This document shows positions 1 through 5,900 of a DNA stretch of 10,062 nucleotides, piece after piece. Both the position numbers and the translations under genes were made by a program. Under the pieces are notes generated by a model. It saw nothing but the letters and a program-made list of their open reading frames with translations. It did not search any database and was not told the origin of the DNA. Source of the stretch: Bacteroidales bacterium (GTDB lineage Bacteria > Bacteroidota > Bacteroidia > Bacteroidales > Bacteroidaceae); assembly GCA_004555245.1 (NCBI GenBank), contig SFIS01000086.1, forward strand, positions 1 through 10,062, given 5' to 3'. Every line of letters starts with the position of its first letter. Positions within the stretch are counted from its first letter, which is position 1.

Positions 1-36
1 TACATTTGCTATTGCTTTGAGAAAAACATTTTCCAT
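1..36 (-). CDS. possible 5' end of a leftward gene, cut by the window edge
   Basis: An ATG read on the minus strand at 36-34 opens a frame that stays open to the window edge, giving the twelve residues MENVFLKAIANV. It begins four bases after a good Bacteroidetes -7 box, so if it is used the mRNA would be almost leaderless. Twelve codons are far too few to recognise a family or exclude chance; the true start could also lie further left. The call rests only on the promoter-plus-open-frame arrangement. Confidence 0.2.
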   Translation of the reverse strand, partial: MENVFLKAIANV

Positions 37-39
37 GAT

Positions 40-48
40 GCAAAGATA
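40..48 (-). promoter_or_regulatory. -7 box (TATCTTTGC) reading leftward
   Basis: The minus strand reads TATCTTTGC, an exact match to the Bacteroidetes primary sigma factor -7 consensus TAnnTTTGC. No TTG-like -33 element is visible 19-21 bases upstream (around 68-72), so this is only half of a promoter. It would drive a gene off the left edge of the window. Confidence 0.35.
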
Positions 49-231
49 ATCATAATTTCATAAACTAACTATAATCCCCACTGATTTTCTACTGAGCCGC
101 GAGATACCCGCCATCGGCTCGCTCAATTCGTCGTTTGTCCTGCGCGAAGTGAAGAACACGCATGTCCTTCCGCTGAAACAGCATTGAGTTTCTGCCATGC
201 CCGCGGCGGCAGAAGCATACTGACATCGGAT
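49..231. other. intergenic stretch without a convincing gene
   Basis: This stretch lies between the leftward promoter box and the tRNA terminator. It contains two short perfect inverted repeats: GAGCCG at 94-99 with CGGCTC at 115-120, and TCTGCC at 191-196 with GGCAGA at 208-213. A plus-strand frame is open from 56 to the TGA at 185-187 and ends in the residues FVLREVKNTHVLPLKQH, but it has no good start codon and I recognise no family. It may be a decayed coding fragment or simply GC-richer spacer. Confidence 0.4.
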
Positions 232-270
232 AACAAAAAAGCCGGAATCCCTGTGAAGAAGGATTCCGGC
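232..270 (-). terminator. intrinsic terminator of tRNA-fMet
   Basis: The bases GCCGGAATCC (241-250) and GGATTCCGGC (261-270) form a perfect 10-bp stem with a 10-base loop. On the minus strand the stem is followed by a run of six T (complement of 235-240) and then GTTA. It begins eight bases after the last base of the tRNA, so it ends a single-tRNA transcript. Stem quality, loop size and T tract all fit a Rho-independent terminator. Confidence 0.9.
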
Positions 271-278
271 TGGAATTG

Positions 279-351
279 TTGCGGAGATACGACTCGAACG
301 TATGACCTCCAGGTTATGAGCCTGGCGAGCTACCAACTGCTCCACTCCGCG
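279..351 (-). tRNA. initiator tRNA-fMet, anticodon CAU
   Basis: The 73-base molecule folds into a full cloverleaf. The acceptor strand CGCGGAG (351-345) pairs with CTCCGC, the D stem is GAGC/GCTC, and the anticodon stem CCAGG/CCTGG carries the loop CTCATAA. The variable loop is AGGTC, and the T arm is ATACG-TTCGAGT-CGTAT. Position 1 is C and position 72 is A, so the first acceptor pair is unformed. That C1 x A72 mismatch, together with the A11-T24 pair in the D stem, is the accepted signature of bacterial initiator tRNA and separates it from elongator tRNA-Met and tRNA-Ile2. The discriminator is A73 and the next bases are CAA, so CCA must be added after transcription. The anticodon stem has A29-T41 in place of the usual first G-C of the three initiator G-C pairs (AGG/CCT rather than GGG/CCC). 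It has its own promoter and terminator. Confidence 0.95.
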
Positions 352-355
352 ATAT

Positions 356-384
356 AAACAAGATGTCTGAAAGGTGTCTTGTTT
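356..384 (-). repeat. hairpin in the 5' leader of pre-tRNA-fMet
   Basis: AAACAAGA (356-363) and TCTTGTTT (377-384) are perfect 8-bp inverted repeats with a 13-base loop. The stem lies between the predicted transcription start and the tRNA, and ends four bases before the mature 5' end at 351. In the precursor RNA it would be a leader hairpin directly next to the RNase P cleavage site. The pairing is seen directly; any role in processing is inference. Confidence 0.5.
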
Positions 385-395
385 CAAAAGCGAGT

Positions 396-427
396 GCAAA
401 GGTACTGCAATTTTTTCATATATGCAA
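396..427 (-). promoter_or_regulatory. promoter of tRNA-fMet
   Basis: The minus strand carries TACCTTTGC (404-396), an exact match to the Bacteroidetes -7 consensus TAnnTTTGC. A TTG at 427-425 is separated from it by 20 bases, the spacing expected for the -33 element. Transcription should start near 389, giving a leader of about 38 bases before the tRNA. Both boxes, the spacing and the downstream stable RNA agree. Confidence 0.8.
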
Positions 428-496
428 GTTTTCTTGTAAGTTTTTTCGGATAATATACGTTTTTCGTCCTTTTTTTCTTATTTTAACCATTGAATG

Positions 497-529
497 TTCG
501 TATATAACTGAAAAAATGATTACTTTTGC
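497..529 (+). promoter_or_regulatory. promoter of the TetR-family gene
   Basis: TACTTTTGC at 521-529 matches the Bacteroidetes -7 consensus exactly. Twenty bases upstream is TTCG (497-500), a one-base departure from the -33 consensus TTTG. Transcription should start around 534-537, leaving a leader of about 35 bases before the ATG at 572. The surrounding 420-540 region is strongly AT-rich, as usual for promoters in this group. Confidence 0.65.
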
Positions 530-549
530 ACATTATAATTTCATGTGCA
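527..549. promoter_or_regulatory. candidate operator over the TetR-gene transcription start
   Basis: TGCACAT (527-533) and ATGTGCA (543-549) form a perfect 7-bp inverted repeat with a 9-bp spacer. The left arm overlaps the last bases of the -7 box and the spacer covers the predicted start site. This size and position are what a dimeric TetR-family repressor needs to silence its own gene. The palindrome is seen directly; binding by the adjacent regulator is inferred from position and from the common autorepression in this family. Confidence 0.45.
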
Positions 550-571
550 TCTTTTTCTATCGTTATTATCT

Positions 572-1162
572 ATGTCAGTATCCAAAACAAGACAGAACTT
601 TGTTGATGTGGCGCGCCAGCTCTTTGCGAAGAACGGGTTGGAAAACACCACCATGAATGATATCGCCCGTGCGTCAGGCAAGGGCAGGAGAACTCTCTAT
701 ACATATTTCGAGAGTAAGGAGGAAGTGTATTCTGCTGTCATAGAATATGAGCTTGAGCGGCTGTCGGACAAGCTCGACGAGGTGTCGGAGATGCGTATGC
801 GTCCGCAGGACAAGATTATCGAGCTTATCTACACGCATCTGAACATGATAAAGGAGACGGTGGTGAGAAACGGCAACCTGCGTGCCGAGTTCTTCCGCAA
901 CATCTGGATGGTGGAGAAGGTGCGCAAGAATTTTGACGAGGATGAGATTGAGCTGTTTCGCAAGGTGTATGCCGCAGGCAAGGCGAGCGGAGAGTTTGAC
1001 ATCGACAACATCGACCTTGTAGCCGCCATCACCCACTACTGCATCAAGGGGCTTGAGGTGCCGTACATCTACGGACGCCTCGGCAGGGGCATCACAGACA
1101 TCAGCACGCGCCCTATGGTGGCGCGATTCGTGTATGGCGCACTTGGAAAGCTCCGCACATGA
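572..1162 (+). CDS. TetR/AcrR-family transcriptional regulator
   Basis: This is a cytoplasmic DNA-binding repressor of 196 residues, the usual TetR length. Residues 7-52 form the family's N-terminal domain: a first helix (RQNFVDVARQLFAKNG), then the helix-turn-helix at about 26-46, with TTMNDIARASG and the recognition-helix pattern RRTLYTYF, then SKEEVY. The C-terminal ligand-binding half (about 60-196) is helical and diverges from anything I can name, so the inducer is unknown. I chose the ATG at 572 because the ATG at 545 lies inside the palindrome, next to the predicted start site, and adds only a hydrophobic stretch before the conserved domain. There is no Shine-Dalgarno sequence, as is normal in Bacteroidetes. 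fabG follows 160 bp downstream on the same strand, so control of fatty acid synthesis is possible, but only by position. Confidence 0.9.
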   Translation: MSVSKTRQNFVDVARQLFAKNGLENTTMNDIARASGKGRRTLYTYFESKEEVYSAVIEYELERLSDKLDEVSEMRMRPQDKIIELIYTHLNMIKETVVRNGNLRAEFFRNIWMVEKVRKNFDEDEIELFRKVYAAGKASGEFDIDNIDLVAAITHYCIKGLEVPYIYGRLGRGITDISTRPMVARFVYGALGKLRT

Positions 1163-1163
1163 C

Positions 1164-1181
1164 ATATATATATATATATAT
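1164..1181. repeat. (AT)9 dinucleotide tract
   Basis: Nine uninterrupted AT units begin just after the TGA of the TetR-family gene and run into TTATATAAT. The tract is self-complementary and is bracketed by CACAT (1156-1160) and ATGTG (1188-1192), so the whole of 1156-1192 can fold as an imperfect hairpin. It may help end the upstream transcript, or change in length by slippage. There is no following T tract. Confidence 0.75.
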
Positions 1182-1194
1182 TATATAATGTGTA

Positions 1195-1211
1195 GCACGG
1201 ACATGACGTGC
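1195..1211. promoter_or_regulatory. 17-bp interrupted palindrome upstream of fabG
   Basis: GCACG (1195-1199) and CGTGC (1207-1211) are inverted with a 7-bp spacer, and an overlapping 10-bp perfect palindrome GCCGCGCGGC lies at 1210-1219. The arms share the core GCAC/GTGC with the palindrome at 527-549, but with different spacing. No TAnnTTTG box is visible between 1163 and 1322, so the promoter of fabG is not identified and the role of this site is uncertain. Confidence 0.25.
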
Positions 1212-1244
1212 CGCGCGGCGGAGGCTTCAGGACAATGAACAATT

Positions 1245-1262
1245 CATAAACATAAACATAAA
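1245..1262 (+). repeat. three tandem CATAAA units
   Basis: CATAAA occurs three times without interruption, followed by AAC. The run lies 60 bp upstream of the fabG start codon, probably in its untranslated leader. It is AT-rich and unstructured. It could be a protein or sigma contact region, or chance in low-complexity sequence. Confidence 0.5.
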
Positions 1263-1322
1263 AACGAGAAGCCGGGGCGATGCTCTGACTTCGTACCAAT
1301 CACAATTTAACAAAAACAAGAA

Positions 1323-2081
1323 ATGGGATTATTAACAGGTAAGACAGCACTCATCACTGGTGCTGCACGCGGTATCGGAAAGGCTATCGCATTGAGATTT
1401 GCAGAAGAAGGCGCAAACATCGCATTCACAGATCTTGTACTGAATGACGAAATGGCGGCAGGGCTTGAGGCCACCCGCAAGGAGATAGAAGCCGTAGGCG
1501 TCACTTGCCGTGCATACGCCGGCAACGCCGCTGACTTTGAGCAGACGGAGCAGACTGTGAAGCAGGTGAAAGATGACTTCGGCTCGATTGACATCCTGGT
1601 CAACAATGCCGGCATCACAAAAGACGGCTTGATGCTCCGTATGTCTGAGGCCCAGTGGGATGCTGTCATCAATGTCAACCTGAAGTCGGCCTTCAACTTC
1701 ATTCACGCCTGCACACCAATCATGATGCGCCAGAAGGGCGGCTCGATCATCAACATGGCGTCTGTTGTCGGAGTTCACGGCAACGCCGGCCAGTGCAACT
1801 ATGCAGCATCGAAGGCCGGTCTGATAGCTCTCGCCAAATCCATAGCACAGGAGATGGGACCGAAGGGCATACGCGCCAACGCCATTGCGCCGGGCTTCAT
1901 CGAGACAGCCATGACAGCCGCTCTCTCTGAAGATGTGCGCAAGGAGTGGGCAAAGAAGATTCCGCTGCGTCGTGCCGGACAGGTTGACGATATCGCCAAC
2001 ACGGCAGTGTATCTCGCTTCTGACCTCTCAAGCTATGTCAGCGGTCAGGTGATACAGGTTGACGGCGGCATGAACATGTAA
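1323..2081 (+). CDS. fabG: FabG-type 3-oxoacyl-[ACP] reductase
   Basis: This is a cytoplasmic short-chain dehydrogenase/reductase of 252 residues, the classic length. It is expected to reduce 3-oxoacyl-ACP to 3-hydroxyacyl-ACP with NADPH in type II fatty acid elongation. The Rossmann cofactor motif TGAARGIG is at 12-19, NNAG at 94-97, and the catalytic tetrad is complete: N119 (in NVN), S147, Y160 and K164 (in YAASK). PG at 190-191 with downstream ET, and the C-terminal SGQVIQVDGGM, are typical of FabG. The internal ITKDGLMLRMSEAQWDAVINVNL region closely follows FabG rather than other SDRs, though specificity cannot be proved from sequence and another acyl or sugar dehydrogenase is a minor alternative. 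The start at 1323 gives the conserved N terminus MGLLTGKTALITG; the A-rich AACAAGAA before it is typical of translation starts in this phylum. The TetR-family gene is upstream and co-oriented. Confidence 0.93.
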   Translation: MGLLTGKTALITGAARGIGKAIALRFAEEGANIAFTDLVLNDEMAAGLEATRKEIEAVGVTCRAYAGNAADFEQTEQTVKQVKDDFGSIDILVNNAGITKDGLMLRMSEAQWDAVINVNLKSAFNFIHACTPIMMRQKGGSIINMASVVGVHGNAGQCNYAASKAGLIALAKSIAQEMGPKGIRANAIAPGFIETAMTAALSEDVRKEWAKKIPLRRAGQVDDIANTAVYLASDLSSYVSGQVIQVDGGMNM

Positions 2082-2111
2082 GTCCCGTCGCCTTACGCGT
2101 GATTCTATCAT

Positions 2112-2176
2112 ACGACAACAAAGACAACTGATGCAATCATACTGATTTACGTTTAACTTGTTGTCTTTGTTGTCGT
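2112..2176. repeat. perfect 17-bp inverted repeat ahead of the pseudouridine synthase gene
   Basis: ACGACAACAAAGACAAC (2112-2128) is repeated as its exact reverse complement at 2160-2176, with 31 bases between. The loop holds a small nested hairpin, TGAT-GCA-ATCA (2129-2139). The element lies 30 bp after the fabG stop and ends 23 bp before the next start codon. As RNA it would be a long, moderately stable stem. It has no T tract, so it is not a standard intrinsic terminator. It could be a leader structure, a processing or stability stem for the fabG transcript, a protein-binding site, or a very short invertible segment. Only the repeat itself is certain. Confidence 0.85.
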
Positions 2177-2199
2177 TCGTTTTAGCTGATGCTCATGCT

Positions 2200-2868
2200 A
2201 TGACTGTAGTTTACGAAGACAACCATGTCATCATCGTCAACAAGCGGAGCGGTGAGATTGTACAAGGGGACAAGACCGGCGACACACCGCTATCGGAAAC
2301 GGTGAAAGACTATATAAAGCAGAAATACTCGAAGCCGGGGAATGTCTTTCTCGGTGTCGTACACAGACTTGACAGACCCGTCAACGGACTCGTGGTGTTC
2401 GCAAGGACATCAAAGGCGCTCGAACGCCTGAACCGTATGTTCCGCACACACGAGGTGAAGAAGACCTATTGGGCAATCACCGCATCTTGCCCGAAAGAGC
2501 CGCAAGGCACGCTCAGACACTGGATTGTGCGGAACGAGAAACAGAACAAGAGCTACTGCTACGACCATGAGGTGCCGGGCAGCAAGCTCGCCGTGCTCGA
2601 CTACAGGCTTGTCGCAAGCAGCGAGAGATATTTTCTCTTGGAAATCGACCTGCATACGGGCAGGCATCACCAGATAAGATGCCAGCTCGCAAAAATCGGA
2701 TGCTGCATAAAGGGCGACCTGAAATACGGCGCGCCGAGAAGCAACCCCGACGGCTCGATATCATTGTTGAGCAGGAGGGTGGAGTTTGTCCATCCCGTGT
2801 CGAAGATGCTTGTCTCGGCAGAAGCTCCGCTTCCTGACGACAACCTCTGGAGAGCTTTCCGCGTCTGA
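2200..2868 (+). CDS. RluA-family RNA pseudouridine synthase, catalytic domain only
   Basis: This cytoplasmic enzyme of 222 residues should isomerise specific uridines in rRNA or tRNA to pseudouridine. The family signature HRLDR is at 55-59, with D58 as the catalytic aspartate, followed by GLVVFARTSKAL. The second conserved motif, HTGRHHQIRCQLA, is at 152-164 and forms part of the active site and RNA pocket. The N-terminal YEDNHVIIVNK (5-15) is the usual first strand pair. No S4 RNA-binding domain is present, unlike RluC and RluD; short S4-less RluA-family proteins are common in Bacteroidetes. The usual serine before GL (SGL) is asparagine here (N62). I chose ATG 2200 because it starts at the conserved fold; an in-frame TTG at 2158 would add 14 residues encoded by the inverted repeat. 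The target nucleotide cannot be told from sequence. Confidence 0.9.
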   Translation: MTVVYEDNHVIIVNKRSGEIVQGDKTGDTPLSETVKDYIKQKYSKPGNVFLGVVHRLDRPVNGLVVFARTSKALERLNRMFRTHEVKKTYWAITASCPKEPQGTLRHWIVRNEKQNKSYCYDHEVPGSKLAVLDYRLVASSERYFLLEIDLHTGRHHQIRCQLAKIGCCIKGDLKYGAPRSNPDGSISLLSRRVEFVHPVSKMLVSAEAPLPDDNLWRAFRV

Positions 2869-2911
2869 AAGCCTCCTGAACTATACCGGAAAATTTGCAA
2901 AACCGTTGTGA

Positions 2912-5900
2912 ATGAAGACTGACGTGGCGAACATAAGATGGCCCCGATGGTGTCTCGGAGCACTCCTCACACCCTTTGTGCTCTTCGTCTTGCTGACACT
3001 GCTCATCTACTGCCCTCCTGTTCAGAGATGGGCGGCAGGTGTCGCCATGCGTTACGCTTCCGAGGCTACAGGGATGGAGATAACCGTACATGACGTGTCG
3101 TTGCGCTTCCCTCTCGACGTACAGCTCAACGGCATATCGGCACTGAAGCGCAACGACAGCATACCGCAGCGGAAAGACACCCTTCTGCTTGCGCGCAGTG
3201 TGGTGTGCGACATACGGATGATGCCTCTGCTCAGGGGAAAGGTTGAAGTCGATGTGCTACAGCTTGACGGAGTGAGGCTGAACACAATGGACATGATTGC
3301 AGACTGCCGTGTCGATGGCAGGGTAGGGCAGGCCGTGGTGGAGATACACCCTCTGGACCTGAAACATGATTCCGTAATCGTCAATACAGCCAGCCTGACA
3401 GACGCCGACCTCGACATCTGCCTCTCGGACACGGCGCAGAAAGACACTGCAGAATCCAGTACGCCGTGGGTCGTGGCTGTCGCGAAGGCATCCGTCTCCA
3501 GATCAAGGGTGATGCTGCATCTGCCGGGCGATACCCTCAACATTGAAGGCAGGATAGGGGACATCGTCGTTGACAACGCTCTGCTCGACCTGGCAGAAGG
3601 GGTGTATTCTGTCAGTGACATAGACATAAGAAGGTGTGGGGTGAGATACGACAACCGTTTTGAGCCGCGGACGAAAGGCATGGACTACAACCATCTGGCG
3701 TTCACGGAGATGAATGTCGGTGTCGATTCCCTATATTATTCCCCAGACGGCATGAAAGTCCGCCTCAGGGCTTGCAACATGAAGGAGAAATCGGGCTTCG
3801 CCCTCAGTTCGCTGACCTTTGTGGCATCGATGGATGCCGACCGTCTGCACGTCCACGGCTTCAATCTTCTCACGCCGTACTCCACTGTCAGCGCTGACGT
3901 TGACATGGATTTCACAACGTTCGACAAGACGAATCCAGGCAAGGCGAGAGCAGCCTTCAAAGCCAGTGTCGGGGCTGACGACGTTCTGCTGCTTGCCGGC
4001 GAGATGCTGCCGCGCGAGCTGAAACGGCAGTTGCCGAAGCAGCCCGTGACACTGCAGGCACGGCTTGAAGGCAACACCCGGCACTGCCATCTGACCGACG
4101 TCTATGCCGATGTCCCGTCACTCGTCCGTCTCACTCTCGAGGGCGATGTCTGTCATCTTGACAACCCGGACAAACTGACTGCCGATGTCAGCCTCGACGC
4201 CAGCGTCTTCGGCAACGGCGGCAGGCTCTCCGGCACAGCGCGCTTCTCGGCTGATGGCATGGCATACGATGCCGCCATGCAGGCAAGCGGCATCAATGTA
4301 AACCGTTTCATGCCAGGCTACGGCATGAAGAATTTCTCCGGCAGGCTGAACGTCTCCGGCAGGGGAACGGACATCTTCTCGCCCGCGACACGCATCGATG
4401 CCGATGTGGCGGTTGCCAACCTGAACTACAAGCAATGGAACTTTGCGGGAGCAACGGCAGAATGCAGCATACGCAACGGCAGGGTGCAGGCATCGCTGCA
4501 TTCCGATGCTGACATACTGAGCTGCAACATGTCGCTCGATGCGCTGCTCAGCACGAAACGCCTCGCTGCCACTCTTGCAGCTGACATACGTAACATCGAC
4601 CTGCATGCGCTACGCCTTACACCGTCGCCACTCTCAACCGGCATCTGCTGTCATGTTGACATCGACACCGACCTTGGCGACAACATCCTTCTGAACGGAC
4701 ATCTCTCCGACATACGCATCACGGACTCTGCACAGGTCTTCCATCCCGACGACATAGCGCTGGATGTCCTGACGCGCCGTGACACCACCCATGCGGTAAT
4801 GAACTGCGGCGACTTCCACCTGCGTGCAGACGCCGGCGGAGGCTACCGCCGTCTGATGCGTTTCACCGGCGACATGGCGAAAGAAATGAAGCGGCAGATG
4901 GACGAGCGCATTATCGACGAACTTGCGCTGCGCAGGAAACTGCCCGAAGCAAGACTCTATCTCTCGTCCGGCATGGAGAATCCCTTGGCACGTCTGCTCT
5001 CGCGCTTCGGATACGAATTTTCCAACGTCTATGCCAACATCTCGTCGTCGCCCGTACGAGGTCTGGACGGCATAGTGCAGATAGACACACTGAAGACACC
5101 GTCTGTGCAGCTTGACGAAATAAGATTTGACGTCAGTTCGGACATTGACAATACAAGCTATGAACTTAAGGTTGCCAACGGCAAGGACAACCCGCAATAC
5201 AGCTTCACCGCCCGGCTTGCAGGAGAGATGTTGGCAAACGGATCGTCGGCAACGCTCACCATTGACGACAAAGACGGAAGGCGGGGCATAGACATCGGGC
5301 TGTCTGCACTGATGGAGGCTGACGGAATAAGGATGAAGATAGCCGAACGCGAGCAGATTCTCGGATACCGTGCATTCATGCCGAACGAAGGCAACTATGT
5401 ATTCTTCGGAAAGGGCATGCGCGTGTCGGCTGACCTGAAACTCCAGGCGGACGACGGAACCGGCGTCCAGATATATACAAACGACGACAACCTCGAGGCA
5501 TTGCAGGACATCACGCTTTCGCTACACAAGCTCGACCTCGCCGGACTGCTCTCTGTCGTGCCATACACACCCGACATAACCGGCGTGCTCGACGGTGACT
5601 TCCATGCCATCATATCAGGGAAAGACATGTCGATATCTTCTGACATACGCCTGCAGAACCTCTGCTACGAAGGCTGTCTGATGGGAAACATATCGTCCGA
5701 GATTGTCTATATGCCACAGGCTGACGGCTCGCATCATGTCGATGGCATACTGTATAAGGACGAGAAAGAGGTGGCAAGCATCGTCGGTACGTACTATTTC
5801 AGGGACGAAGACTATATCGACGCGGAAATAAGCCTCGACGACCTGCCAATGAATCTCGTCAACGGTTTTGTCCCGGACCAGATTGTCGGAATGGACGGAT

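Noticed and set aside
58..399. A 113-codon open frame on the minus strand
   Set aside because: It runs through the tRNA, its terminator and its promoter, so it cannot be a gene.
545..571. Upstream ATG for the TetR-family gene
   Set aside because: It lies inside the palindrome, close to the predicted transcription start, and adds nine residues ahead of the conserved domain; ATG 572 fits better.
363..656. A 97-codon plus-strand frame starting beside the tRNA
   Set aside because: It covers the AT-rich promoter and enters the TetR gene in another frame; the translation is rich in F, Y and C and has no family features.
2158..2199. TTG start giving the pseudouridine synthase a signal-peptide-like N terminus (LSLLSFVLADAHA)
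   Set aside because: The enzyme works on RNA in the cytoplasm, the extension is encoded by one arm of the inverted repeat, and ATG 2200 begins at the conserved fold.
2890..2898. AAAATTTGC upstream of tamB as a -7 box
   Set aside because: It lacks the conserved TA, has no -33 partner, and would place the start only a few bases before the ATG.
4118..4606. Long minus-strand frames inside tamB and tamL
   Set aside because: They are antisense to well-supported genes, show no family motifs, and are expected in GC-rich coding sequence.
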